A stretch of DNA of 64,000 bases from CAVUCH01 sp963739995 (GTDB lineage Bacteria > Acidobacteriota > Vicinamibacteria > Vicinamibacterales > JAENWD01), in assembly GCA_963739995.1 (NCBI GenBank), contig CAVUCH010000004.1, positions 186,001 through 250,000 on the forward strand, in the 5' to 3' direction. The position numbers were made by a program, and so were the translations under genes. Within the stretch, counting starts at the first letter, position 1; every line of letters starts with the position of its first letter. The notes under the pieces were generated by a model that saw nothing but the letters and a program-made list of their open reading frames with translations, ran no database searches and was not told where the DNA came from. Positions 17,579-25,565 of this stretch are shown here, one piece after another.

Positions 17579-18814
17579 ATGCGCTCTGATCCCATACTGG
17601 TTGTAGGCGCTGGGGCGGCTGGGTTGATGGCGGCGATCACCGCCGCTCGCTCGGCGCCGGCGGCCGCCGTCATCGTCCTGGATGGGGCACGACGCCTGGG
17701 CGCCAAGATTTTGATCAGTGGTGGAGGCCGCTGCAACGTAACGAATCGTGTCGTGACCGCACGGGACTTCAACGGTGGAGCGCACCGTCTCGTCACGCGG
17801 GTGCTGCGAGCCCTGCCAGTGGACGAGACCGTCCGGTTCTTCGAAGCTCTCGGCGTCACGCTGCACGAGGAGACCCAGGGGAAGCTGTTCCCCGACTCGA
17901 ACCGCGCGGCCACGGTGCTCGATGCGCTGCTCGGCGAAGCCGCCAGGGCCGGCGTGCGGCTGCGGCATCCTCAGCGTGTGAACGGGATCGCGCACGCGGA
18001 TGGAGGATTCCTGGTCACCACAGACGACGGGGCGCTGCGTGCCAGCCGGGTGGTGCTGGCCAGCGGCGGAATGTCGGTGCCGAAGACCGGCAGCGACGGA
18101 AGAGGCTACGCCATCGCGCGCGCGCTCGGGCATGGCATCGTGCCGCCGACACCCGCGCTGGCACCCCTCATCCTGGATGGGACGTTCCACGAACCGGTAT
18201 CGGGCGTCAGCCACCCGGTCGAGGTCACACTCCGCTCGCGGGGCGTGCCGTCGCAGCGCATCACGGGCGATCTCCTCTGGACGCACTTCGGTGCGAGCGG
18301 CCCGGCCGCGCTCGACCTTTCCAGACACTGGCATCGCGCCGCCATCGACGGCCGCGCCGTTGCGGTGGATCTCAGCTTCAGACCAGGGGAAGGCTTCGAA
18401 TCGATCGAGGCGCATCTCATCGCGGAAGCGACGGCGCGACCGCGTGCCTCGATTGCAACCGTGCTCGCCGCGCGTCTCCCAGCCTCGGTGGCAGCACAGA
18501 TCGTCGCCACACTCTCACTCGACCCTGCGGGCACGATGGCGCATCTCCCGAGAGAGAACCGCCGCCGCCTCGCGCACACGCTGACCGCGTGGACGCTGCC
18601 CGTCGCAGGCAGCCGGGGCTTCAACTACGCCGAGGCCACGGCCGGCGGCATACCGCTCGACGAGGTCGATCCCGCGACGATGGAGTCGCGCACCTGTCCC
18701 GGGCTGTACCTGGCAGGCGAGGTGCTCGACGTGGACGGTCGGCTCGGCGGGTTCAACTTCCAGTGGGCGTGGGCGTCGGGGTATGTGGCAGGACGGGGGG
18801 TTGCTGGATCGTGA
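17579..18814 (+). CDS. NAD(P)/FAD-dependent oxidoreductase, HI0933/BaiN family
   Basis: A 411-residue flavoprotein of the HI0933 family, of which BaiN reduces bile-acid intermediates; most members have no known substrate. The FAD-binding GxGxxG (VVGAGAAGLMAAI) is at residues 8-20, the family signature ILISGGGRCNVTN at about 40-52, and the C-terminal FAD contact GLYLAGEVLDVDGRLGGFNFQWAWASG is intact. I start at ATG 17579, not at the longer in-frame start at 17492, because the FAD fold begins right after it. The C-terminus runs up to a heptad array. Confidence 0.85.
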   Translation: MRSDPILVVGAGAAGLMAAITAARSAPAAAVIVLDGARRLGAKILISGGGRCNVTNRVVTARDFNGGAHRLVTRVLRALPVDETVRFFEALGVTLHEETQGKLFPDSNRAATVLDALLGEAARAGVRLRHPQRVNGIAHADGGFLVTTDDGALRASRVVLASGGMSVPKTGSDGRGYAIARALGHGIVPPTPALAPLILDGTFHEPVSGVSHPVEVTLRSRGVPSQRITGDLLWTHFGASGPAALDLSRHWHRAAIDGRAVAVDLSFRPGEGFESIEAHLIAEATARPRASIATVLAARLPASVAAQIVATLSLDPAGTMAHLPRENRRRLAHTLTAWTLPVAGSRGFNYAEATAGGIPLDEVDPATMESRTCPGLYLAGEVLDVDGRLGGFNFQWAWASGYVAGRGVAGS

Positions 18815-18972
18815 AATGCACGATGCAGAATGCACAATGCACAAACTGCAGCAGCGGCAGAATCTGAGCCCCGGCGATCCTTTGTGGCTCAGGCGTGTCG
18901 AACTGCCGCGAGCCGACGTTGTGGATAGTCCAGCGTGCATCGTGTGCATTGTGCATCGTGCATTGTGCATTG
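18814..18972. repeat. Heptad palindromic array, unit AATGCAC
   Basis: Left heptads of the (C/G)AATGCA type at 18814-18848, right complementary TGCATTG/TGCATCG units at 18936-18972 with one 2-nt slip. The array lies between two convergent genes and begins on the last base of the flavoprotein stop codon. The same unit appears at 50260-50362, 31 kb away. Confidence 0.85.
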
Positions 18973-18985
18973 CCAGCCGTAGGCC

Positions 18986-20011
18986 TTAATCGCCATCGAT
19001 GACGTTCCCAAACCCGAACGCCTTGTCGAGTACCGAGCCTTCTTCCGTCCGGCGGCCCGTTTTCGGTGCAGCCTTGTAGATGCGGTCGGCGAGGCGGCTC
19101 AGGGGCAGCGACTGGAGCCACACCTTCCCCGGGCCCGTCAGCGTTGCGAAGAAGATCCCTTCTCCCCCGAAGAGCGCCGTCTTGATGCGGCCGACGAACT
19201 GGATGTCGTACTGCACGGTCGGCTGCAGCGCGACGAGGCACCCGGTATCCACGCGCAGCGTTTCACCGGGGCCGAGCTCCAGCGGGTGCACCATGCCGCC
19301 GGCGTGCACGAAGCAGAGGCCGTCGCCATCGAGCCGCTGCATGATGAAACCTTCACCGGCGAAGAGACCGACGCCTATCTTCCGCTGGAAGGCGATGCCG
19401 ATCGAGACGCCCCGCGCCGCGCAGAGGAAAGAGTCCTTCTGGCAGACGAGATGACCACCCAGCGAAGCGAGGTCGAGCGGGATGATGCGGCCCGCGTATG
19501 GGGCGGCAAACGCGACGCGCTGCTTGCCGGGACCGCTGCCGTTCGTGAACACGGTCATGAACAGGCTCTCGCCGGTCAGCAGCCGCTTGCCGGCACCGAG
19601 GAGCGCGCCCATGATCCCCGGGCTGCCCTGCTGGGTGCCGTCGCCGAACACCGTTTCCATCTGGATGCCCGGCGTCATGTACATCAGCGCGCCCGCTTCG
19701 GCCACGGCACTCTCGCCGGGATCGAGCTCCACTTCGACGAACTGCATGTCTTCGCCAATGATCTTGAAATCGATGTCGTGGGCGCGGCGCCCCGCGGCGC
19801 TGCTCAGGGGCGGCGGGCCGGCCGGCGGGGGGTTCAGGGCCGAGGCAAACTGGGGCACCGCGCTGAGAGGTGTCCAGTTCGCCATCCCCGCGGCGAACAT
19901 CAACGTGTTGGCGTCGATGCTGCCGTTGGCCAGGTTCGTCCTGATCTCATCCTCGCTCACGGGGCCCACCTGGTGCCCGCCAATCGCCATGTACCACTGG
20001 CCTGCCATCAC
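18986..20011 (-). CDS. GYF domain plus AIM24 family protein
   Basis: A 341-residue protein (340 if the ATG at 20008 is used, which has GGAG 8 bp before it). An N-terminal GYF_2-type domain (residues 5-55, WYMAIGGHQVGPVSEDEI and ANWTPLSAV) and a proline-rich linker (60-75) lead into an AIM24/TIGR00266 beta-sandwich domain (about 80-315, with ESAVAEAGALMYMTPGIQMET and GEGFIMQRLDGDG). AIM24 proteins are widespread but biochemically undefined; the mitochondrial homologue helps cristae organisation. The GYF domain suggests binding of a proline-rich partner. The next gene upstream on the same strand is a TerB-like protein, and the two may act together. Confidence 0.85.
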   Translation of the reverse strand: MMAGQWYMAIGGHQVGPVSEDEIRTNLANGSIDANTLMFAAGMANWTPLSAVPQFASALNPPPAGPPPLSSAAGRRAHDIDFKIIGEDMQFVEVELDPGESAVAEAGALMYMTPGIQMETVFGDGTQQGSPGIMGALLGAGKRLLTGESLFMTVFTNGSGPGKQRVAFAAPYAGRIIPLDLASLGGHLVCQKDSFLCAARGVSIGIAFQRKIGVGLFAGEGFIMQRLDGDGLCFVHAGGMVHPLELGPGETLRVDTGCLVALQPTVQYDIQFVGRIKTALFGGEGIFFATLTGPGKVWLQSLPLSRLADRIYKAAPKTGRRTEEGSVLDKAFGFGNVIDGD

Positions 20012-20042
20012 GATGCTCCAATCAGAGAGACGGAAACACTCG

Positions 20043-20128
20043 GCTGCAGGCTACAGGCGGCAGACTGCAGCCCGATCGGGCGTCAGGCCGGACCGGCCCG
20101 CAGCCTGTAGCCCGCAGCCTGTCGCCTG
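20043..20128. repeat. Heptad palindromic array, unit GCTGCAG
   Basis: Left units GCTGCAG, GCTACAG, GCGGCAG and ACTGCAG (20043-20070), right units CCGCAGC and CTGTAGC types (20098-20128). The core CCCGATCGGGCGTCAGGCCGGAC is at 20071-20093. It lies between the two minus-strand genes. Confidence 0.85.
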
Positions 20129-20140
20129 GAACCTCACCCG

Positions 20141-20857
20141 TCAACTCGTGCCACCTGCAATGCGCGCTACCGCCACACGCTCCAGTTCTGTGACCGCAGC
20201 GGCATCGAGTCCGAGCAGATGTGCGAGCTGGGCCAGAAAGATGCGCTCGCCGCCCGAGACGGTCTCATCGGCCCGCGCCACGGCGAAGGCCAGCGTGTAG
20301 AGATCGTCGCACTGGACTGACGGTGCGCCGGCGATGAAGGACGGCAGCGGCGTCGGCATTCGGAGCTCCTGCGCGACGAGCGACTCGGCTCCGACGGTGC
20401 GCGCGTGTGTGAGAATGGCCTCCTCCTCCTTCGCCGTGAGGGTGCCATCGGCGCGCGCAGCCGCGATGATCAGGCGAATCACGCGCAGCACGTCGGACGA
20501 CACCGACGCGGCGTTCACGGCACCCGTGCCGCCGGTCTCAGAGGTGCCCGGCGTCGGCGCATGCACCGCCTGACCTGCGGTTCCCACGGACGGCAGCGGA
20601 GGCACGTCGGCACCCGCCGCGGGCCCCGCTCCCGGCCGCACGGGCCCGGCTCCCACGCCCGCAGGCGACGGCGGCGGAGCGGTCCGTGTGGCCGATTCGT
20701 ACAGGCCCCAGGCCACACCGGCTGCGGTCAACAGCGTGCCCGCATTGAGCAACGAATGGCGGCCCCCGGTCAGAAACCGGAGGGCGCCGTCGCTACGCTT
20801 GCGCCCGCCGCCGAGCGCACCGTGAATCAGGGTTCCGATCAGATGTTCAGCATCCAT
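20141..20857 (-). CDS. TerB/DUF533-like protein
   Basis: A 238-residue protein starting at ATG 20857; the longer TTG frame adds 9 residues without support. The N-terminal part contains a short hydrophobic stretch (LLNAGTLLTAAGVAWGLYES), then a proline/glycine-rich linker of about 60 residues, and the C-terminal half is an all-helical TerB-like fold with VIRLIIAAARADGTLTAKEEEAIL and AFAVARADETVSGGERIFLAQLAHLLGL, two repeats with the conserved AxADG/AxADE motifs. Such domains bind metals or sit at membranes in stress systems; the function here is unknown. Confidence 0.75.
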   Translation of the reverse strand: MDAEHLIGTLIHGALGGGRKRSDGALRFLTGGRHSLLNAGTLLTAAGVAWGLYESATRTAPPPSPAGVGAGPVRPGAGPAAGADVPPLPSVGTAGQAVHAPTPGTSETGGTGAVNAASVSSDVLRVIRLIIAAARADGTLTAKEEEAILTHARTVGAESLVAQELRMPTPLPSFIAGAPSVQCDDLYTLAFAVARADETVSGGERIFLAQLAHLLGLDAAAVTELERVAVARIAGGTS

Positions 20858-20929
20858 TGGCGCCGTCTCAGGGCAGCATAGCAAGTAATTGAATGTGACG
20901 ATGGGCGTGGTCAGGGGTTCCGGGTGACA

Positions 20930-20935
20930 TAGAAT
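20930..20935 (+). promoter_or_regulatory. -10 box TAGAAT, leaderless start of apaG
   Basis: TAGAAT is followed by 6 bp and then the GTG at 20942 that opens the ApaG frame. Confidence 0.5.
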
Positions 20936-20941
20936 CGATGG

Positions 20942-21361
20942 GTGCCCGAAACATCCTCAGCTGCCGACACCCCCCCTCAGAGCGGGACGACGACCCGCGG
21001 CATCCGCGTCCAGGTCACGAGTTCCTATCTGCCGGAGCGCAGCACGCCCGCAGAGCAGCAGTACCTGTTCACGTATCGCGTCCGCATCTCGAACGTGGGA
21101 ACCGAGACCGCACAGCTCATCAGCCGTGAATGGGTCATCACCGACTGCGACGGCAACGAGCAGCGGGTTCTCGGCCCTGGCGTCGTGGGTGAACAGCCGG
21201 TGCTGGCCCCCGGCGATACGTTCGAGTATTCGAGTTTCTGTCCGATGAAGACGGCTGTCGGATCGATGCACGGGTCCTATCAGATGGTCACCAGCGGGGG
21301 TGAGGCGTTCGATGCGGTCATCGCGCCGTTCACGCTCGCAGTGCCGAACGCCGTGAACTGA
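20942..21361 (+). CDS. apaG: ApaG (Co2+/Mg2+ efflux-associated domain protein)
   Basis: A 139-residue protein covering the whole ApaG/DUF525 beta-sandwich: TSSYLPERSTPAEQQYLFTY, YRVRISNVGTETAQLISREW, GPGVVGEQPVLAPGDTFEYS and GSMHGSYQMV are the diagnostic stretches. E. coli ApaG affects cobalt resistance and magnesium efflux; its biochemical activity is not settled. The first 20 residues are an unconserved extension. It starts with GTG close behind a -10 box, and it stands alone. Confidence 0.92.
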   Translation: MPETSSAADTPPQSGTTTRGIRVQVTSSYLPERSTPAEQQYLFTYRVRISNVGTETAQLISREWVITDCDGNEQRVLGPGVVGEQPVLAPGDTFEYSSFCPMKTAVGSMHGSYQMVTSGGEAFDAVIAPFTLAVPNAVN

Positions 21362-21364
21362 ATC

Positions 21365-21458
21365 GGCTACGGGCTGCAGGGCTAGGGCTCCCAACGGGCT
21401 GATGCACGCCGCGAGAAGCGACAGGCGAGCTCTGCAGTCCTCAGCCTTTAGCCCTGCA
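21365..21458. repeat. Heptad array, unit GGCTACG/GGGCTAG (degenerate)
   Basis: Left units GGCTACG, GGCTGCA, GGGCTAG and GGCTCCC (21365-21392), right units TCTGCAG, TCCTCAG, CCTTTAG and CCCTGCA (21431-21458). It lies between the convergent apaG and ubiD-like genes. Confidence 0.65.
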
Positions 21459-21460
21459 CC

Positions 21461-23272
21461 TCAGGAGACCGGCGGGTCCAGGTGGGCGGCGTTCGAGTCG
21501 CCCATCTCGACGCCTGCGGGGAAGTATTCCCGCCAGCGCGCGGTCACGGTGGCGGCGACGTCCTCGCGGCAGAAGAGCTCTGTCGGGAACCAGGGCTTCA
21601 GGCGGGCGTCGACGACGATCGGGGCGCGGTAGGACAGGTGATGGCCGCGCACGTCGGTTGCTGCCGCGTGGATGTCGCGCGCAGGCTCGAACCGCGTGAA
21701 GGTGGTCCACAGGAAGTTCATCGGGCTCGCGACCGAGCGGCGCGGTTCGTCGCTCAGCACCACCAACGGCCAGCCGGCAAAGGCCTCATGCGAGGCCAGG
21801 CGGGCGGCAGCGGCTGGATCGCCCGCGTAGGACGGCGCTCCGACGACGAGGCAGCCGGCGCAGAAGACGCGGACGTCGGTGACGTCGCGCGGCAGGTCCG
21901 CTGGCGGCTGGAAGGTGCGCGGCAGCTCGCGGACCGGATCCCCGAGTCCCATCCACACACCCTTGGAGCCCCTGTTCACCTCCGGGCTCGTGTAGTCGAG
22001 CGTGTCCATCGAGAGGTTGGTGAACACGTAGAGATCCGTCTCGGGATGCGTGCGCGCGAGCACGTGCTCGAGCGTCGCCCGAAAGTCCCTCAGGTCTACC
22101 CGCTGATCCGTGACGAGCAGGAACTTGGTGAGCGAGAGCTGCCCTTCGCCGAGAATGCGGAACGCGCTCGTCATCGCCTCTCGCGCGTAGCGCTGCTTCA
22201 CCACGGCGGCGCCGAGCGAGTGATAACCGGTCTCTCCGTACGACCACAGGGCCTCGACGGCCGGCATCACCAGCGGAAACAGCGGCGAGAGCAGCTCCTG
22301 CAACAGGTCGCCGATGAAAAAGTCTTCCTGCCGCGGCTTCCCCACCACGGTCGCGGGATAGATCGCATCGCGGCGGTGCGTGACGACGCGCACGCGAAAC
22401 ACCGGGTACTCGTGCTGCAGGGAGTAGTACCCGTAGTGATCGCCGAACGGGCCCTCCGCACGCCGTTGGCCCGGCGGCACCTCTCCGACGAGCGCGAACT
22501 CCGCGTCGGCAAGCAGAGCATGCGGGCCGGGACCGCTCGTCGTTCTCAGACGTTCCCCCGCAATCAGCGACGCCAGCATCGTCTCGGGCACGTTCTCCGG
22601 CAGCGGCGCCACCGCTGCGAGGATGAGCGCCGGGGGGCCGCCCAGGAACACGGTGACAGGCAGGGTCTCGCCGCGGCGTTCCGCGATCTGGTAGTGAAAA
22701 CCCCCGCCCTTCCCGATCTGCCAGTGCATGCCGGTGGTCTGCGCGTCGTAAACGTGCAGCCGGTACATCCCCAGGTTCGGCCCCTTGCCATCGGGGTGGC
22801 TTGTGTAGACGAGCGGCAGCGTCACGAAGGGTCCGCCATCCTCGGGCCAGCAGGTGATCACAGGCAGCCGATCGAGCCGCGGCGGTTGATCGATGACCTC
22901 GGCGACGGGAGCCGATCGGACGCGCTTCGCTCCGATGCGCGTCACCTCCCACGCGAGGTCGCGTGCACCCCACAGCTTCGCGGGCGTGGGCGGCAGGAGC
23001 GTCTCGGCGAGGTGCACCAGGCGTTTGATCAGCGCCAGCGGCCGCGTCCCGAAGGCGAGCTCCGCGCGGCGGGCCGTGCCGAACAGGTTCGTCACGAGCG
23101 GAAAGGACGCCCTCTTCACACGCGTGAAGAGCAGCGCAGGACCACCGGCCGCGATGACGCGCCGATGGATCTCGGCGGCTTCCTGGTTCGCATCCACCGG
23201 CACGTCGACCACGGCGAGATCGCCATCGCGGCGGAGCTGATCGAGGAAGGCTCTGAGATCGGGGAAGGACAT
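21461..23272 (-). CDS. UbiD family decarboxylase
   Basis: A 603-residue member of the prenylated-FMN UbiD family, which decarboxylates aromatic or unsaturated acids (for example in ubiquinone or menaquinone synthesis). The start is ATG 23272 (MSFPDLRAFLDQL). The 21 extra in-frame residues upstream are translated heptad repeat. Family motifs include DVPVDANQEAAEIHRRV, MYRLHVYDAQTTGMHWQIGKGG, PFGDHYGYYS and the HEYPVFRV region. It is longer than E. coli UbiD (about 495). No UbiX flavin prenyltransferase is in the window. A menaquinone-pathway role is plausible but unproven. Confidence 0.87.
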   Translation of the reverse strand: MSFPDLRAFLDQLRRDGDLAVVDVPVDANQEAAEIHRRVIAAGGPALLFTRVKRASFPLVTNLFGTARRAELAFGTRPLALIKRLVHLAETLLPPTPAKLWGARDLAWEVTRIGAKRVRSAPVAEVIDQPPRLDRLPVITCWPEDGGPFVTLPLVYTSHPDGKGPNLGMYRLHVYDAQTTGMHWQIGKGGGFHYQIAERRGETLPVTVFLGGPPALILAAVAPLPENVPETMLASLIAGERLRTTSGPGPHALLADAEFALVGEVPPGQRRAEGPFGDHYGYYSLQHEYPVFRVRVVTHRRDAIYPATVVGKPRQEDFFIGDLLQELLSPLFPLVMPAVEALWSYGETGYHSLGAAVVKQRYAREAMTSAFRILGEGQLSLTKFLLVTDQRVDLRDFRATLEHVLARTHPETDLYVFTNLSMDTLDYTSPEVNRGSKGVWMGLGDPVRELPRTFQPPADLPRDVTDVRVFCAGCLVVGAPSYAGDPAAAARLASHEAFAGWPLVVLSDEPRRSVASPMNFLWTTFTRFEPARDIHAAATDVRGHHLSYRAPIVVDARLKPWFPTELFCREDVAATVTARWREYFPAGVEMGDSNAAHLDPPVS

Positions 23273-23289
23273 GCTCTCAATCGTCCAAA

Positions 23290-23432
23290 GCCAAAGGCCA
23301 ACGGCCAATGGCCAATGGCCAATGGTGACGGCCAAGCACCAACCGCTAACGGTCAGCGATCAGCGGTCAGCGTCAGCGGTGAACGGTCCACGGTTGACGG
23401 TGCCTTGGCCTTTGGCCCTTAGCCCTCAGCCC
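23290..23432. repeat. Heptad array, units GCCAATG and CGGTCAG, running into the EVE stop codon
   Basis: GCCAAAG, GCCAACG and three GCCAATG units span 23290-23324. After a short break, thirteen consecutive 7-bp units hold one register from 23342 to 23432, drifting from ACGGTCA through CGGTTGA to TTGGCCC and TTAGCCC. The last unit (TCAGCCC) overlaps the EVE stop codon (TCA, 23426-23428). The 5' part is upstream of the ubiD-like start. Confidence 0.85.
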
Positions 23433-23896
23433 TTTTTGCGTCCAAGCTTCGACACGATCTCGAATTCCCGCTTCGTAACTGGCTGGATCGACAGGCGACT
23501 TCCCTTCTTCGTGACCACCATCTCCTCGAGACCGGGCGTGCTCTTGAGCGTGTCGAGCGACACGATGCCGGGGAAGCGTTCCACGAACCGGACGTCTACC
23601 GAGTACCACACCGGCTTGTCGGGCGTGCTCGCGGCGTCGAAGTACGTGTGCCCCTTCTTCCACGCACACGCGTCCGGGTACGCCGCGCGCGCGATCTCCG
23701 CAAGGCCGGTCACCCCGGAGGGATTCGCGCTCGACGCATAGAACAGCACGCTGTCTCCCTCCTGCATTTCGTCCCGGATAAGATTGCGCGCCTGGTAGTT
23801 GCGGACGCCTTCCCAGCTCGTGCTCCCGTCGCGCGCGAGGTCATCGATGGAGTAGGCGGACGGCTCGACTTTCATCAGCCAGTAACGACGGGGCAT
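23426..23896 (-). CDS. EVE domain-containing protein
   Basis: A 156-residue single EVE domain (PUA-like fold) of the thymocyte nuclear protein 1 type: RYWLMKVEPSAYSIDDL at the start, WEGVRNYQARNLIRD, GDSVLFYASSANPSGVTGLAEI and the C-terminal RLSIQPVTKREFEIV. EVE domains read modified bases in DNA or RNA and often occur near restriction systems, but none is seen here. GGGAG lies 6 bp before the ATG. Confidence 0.92.
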   Translation of the reverse strand: MPRRYWLMKVEPSAYSIDDLARDGSTSWEGVRNYQARNLIRDEMQEGDSVLFYASSANPSGVTGLAEIARAAYPDACAWKKGHTYFDAASTPDKPVWYSVDVRFVERFPGIVSLDTLKSTPGLEEMVVTKKGSRLSIQPVTKREFEIVSKLGRKKG

Positions 23897-23915
23897 ACGG
23901 ATCTCCCAATCAAAT

Positions 23916-24026
23916 CAGGCTCCGGGCTTCAGGCTCCAGGCTCCAGGCAAACGCTTCCGAGCGGAGCGAAGCCTGAAGCCTGACAAGCCCCGGAGCCTGG
24001 AGCCTGGAGCCTGGAGCCCGCAGCCT
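23916..24026. repeat. Heptad palindromic array, unit CAGGCTC / GGAGCCT
   Basis: Left units CAGGCTC, CGGGCTT and two more CAGGCTC (23916-23943). Right units GAAGCCT x2, then after a 10-bp interruption GGAGCCT x3, GGAGCCC and GCAGCCT (23992-24026). It lies between two minus-strand genes. Confidence 0.85.
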
Positions 24027-24033
24027 GAGTATG

Positions 24034-25422
24034 TCAGCGGAGGGCGAACCTTGTCCCCCCAGCCGCGTAGAGGTCAATCACCGCAGTCAACGCCCTCCGA
24101 CACACCGCACAGAACGGCACCGGATTGCGCGTGAACATGATGCAGTCGGCCTGCGGCCGGTAGTAGCCGCGGGCCTCGTACATGGCGCCCTCGAATGCGC
24201 CCACCGCCCTGGCGTGGCGCTCCGCAGCAAGCATGCGGACTTCTTCCGCCTGCTGCTCCTGGAAGAGCGCGTCCATGTCGGCCTCAGGCTTGTTTGCCGC
24301 GCGGATCGCGCGGCGCCGCACCTGGATGGCGCGCGAATGCGCCTCGAACGCCTCCTTGTTCCACGGCGTCGGCAGGGGCGTGCCGGCGGTGACGAGGTCC
24401 TTCCACTTGAGCGCCGCCGGATTCCGCAGGACCGTGGCGTTGGCCTCCCACGGCTCGACCGGATCGCTTGCGGGCAGGTAGGCGACGTCCGACGTGTAGT
24501 ACTCGTCGGCCAACCCGGCGAAGTGATGCCCGAACTCGTGCACGAAGATGTACGGCGCCCAGGCGCTGTCGGCCGCGACCGTTGCATACAGGTTGAAAAT
24601 CCCACCGCCGCCGTACGTCGCCCCGTTGACGAGAATTTCAACGAACTCGTAGGGCGCGAACGCGGCGATGTCGCGGAACGAACGGTTGTCGAACGTGAGC
24701 ACGTACCGCTCCGACCCGAACGCGTCGTACTGCGACCCGGCGGGCGCCCGCCGCCAGACGCCCGTCGAGGGTCGCGAGATCCCCGACTCGGCCGCCGGGG
24801 GACAGAGCCCCCATAGGTTGAAGTCCGCCTTCCGCTCCTTGAACGGCGAGGTTGCGAAGAGGATGTCGAGCAGCCGGCGTGCGTCCTTCTCGAACTTCGG
24901 CCGCTCCGCCGCGGTGTAGCCGTCACCCAGGATCAGCACGTCCACCTTGCTCGCGGAATCGCCGCTCGCGAGCAGAGGGACGAGCGCGCCTGGGGTCGGC
25001 GCTTGGGAGCGATCGATGAAGATGTCGGCGGGATCGAGCAGGGTGGACCACATCTCCCGGAACGCATTGTGCCGATCGCGTTTCTTCACGACGACCTGCA
25101 CCGGTGAGGCCGGCAGCGGGAACCGCAGCGATTCCCCGAAGGTGCGCGTCACCGTCTTCGCTTCGCCGGTCGTCTCCCACTCACCGTAGATGGAGGCGAA
25201 GCCGCGCGAGTAGAGGACGCGGTTCGACGACCGGTCGATGACCTCGAACAGATACTTCCCGAGATTCGTGTCGTCGAGCGGCCGCGCAGGGTTCCCCGGC
25301 CAGGGCAGCGGCTCGAGCACCAGGCGATCGACGCTGAAGCGCTCCTCGCTGGCGCTGCCGGTGTGGAAGAAGTCGAGGCGCAGGGTCCGCGGCGCGTCGG
25401 CGGCGCGCGCTGGCACGGACAT
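24034..25422 (-). CDS. M64 family metallopeptidase (IgA-peptidase M64 type), secreted
   Basis: A zinc metalloprotease. The M64 catalytic motif HEFGHHFAGLADEY (around residue 300) supplies two His and the Glu, with the preceding IFVHEF. The N-terminal beta domain (LRLDFFHTGSASEERFSVDRL) is the M64 N domain. The start is uncertain. The in-frame ATG at 25422 cuts into the hydrophobic segment LIIACLASVMSVPARA, which looks like a signal peptide. A good ATG lies at 25462 (MRRT) but is one base out of frame; removing one A would give MRRT followed by that segment. An insertion error or a non-canonical start must be considered. Confidence 0.85.
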   Translation of the reverse strand: MSVPARAADAPRTLRLDFFHTGSASEERFSVDRLVLEPLPWPGNPARPLDDTNLGKYLFEVIDRSSNRVLYSRGFASIYGEWETTGEAKTVTRTFGESLRFPLPASPVQVVVKKRDRHNAFREMWSTLLDPADIFIDRSQAPTPGALVPLLASGDSASKVDVLILGDGYTAAERPKFEKDARRLLDILFATSPFKERKADFNLWGLCPPAAESGISRPSTGVWRRAPAGSQYDAFGSERYVLTFDNRSFRDIAAFAPYEFVEILVNGATYGGGGIFNLYATVAADSAWAPYIFVHEFGHHFAGLADEYYTSDVAYLPASDPVEPWEANATVLRNPAALKWKDLVTAGTPLPTPWNKEAFEAHSRAIQVRRRAIRAANKPEADMDALFQEQQAEEVRMLAAERHARAVGAFEGAMYEARGYYRPQADCIMFTRNPVPFCAVCRRALTAVIDLYAAGGTRFALR

Positions 25423-25463
25423 CACGCTCGCCAGGCACGCGATAATCAGTGGTGCGCCGCATC

Positions 25464-25561
25464 GGCTGCGGGCTGCGGGCTCCGGGCTCCGGGCGTCGTT
25501 GCGGCTGCGGGACAGAAGCCAGACAGGGCCTGCAGCCTGGAGCCTGGAGCCTGGAGCCGGA
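25464..25561. repeat. Heptad palindromic array, unit GGCTGCG / GCCTGGA
   Basis: Left units GGCTGCG x2 and GGCTCCG x2 (25464-25491), right units GCCTGCA and GCCTGGA x3 (25528-25555). Between them the shared core is present in the opposite orientation (reverse complement of 25508-25530 reads GCCCTGTCTGGCTTC). It lies between ettA and the M64 gene. Confidence 0.85.
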
Positions 25562-25565
25562 CTCG

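Noticed and set aside
23273..23335. N-terminal extension of the UbiD-like protein (AVTIGHWPLAVGLW)
   Set aside because: It is translated heptad repeat; the family N-terminus begins at ATG 23272.
21482..23422. 646-residue plus-strand frame opposite the UbiD-like gene
   Set aside because: No recognisable motif, and it runs through the heptad array; the minus strand has the family signatures.
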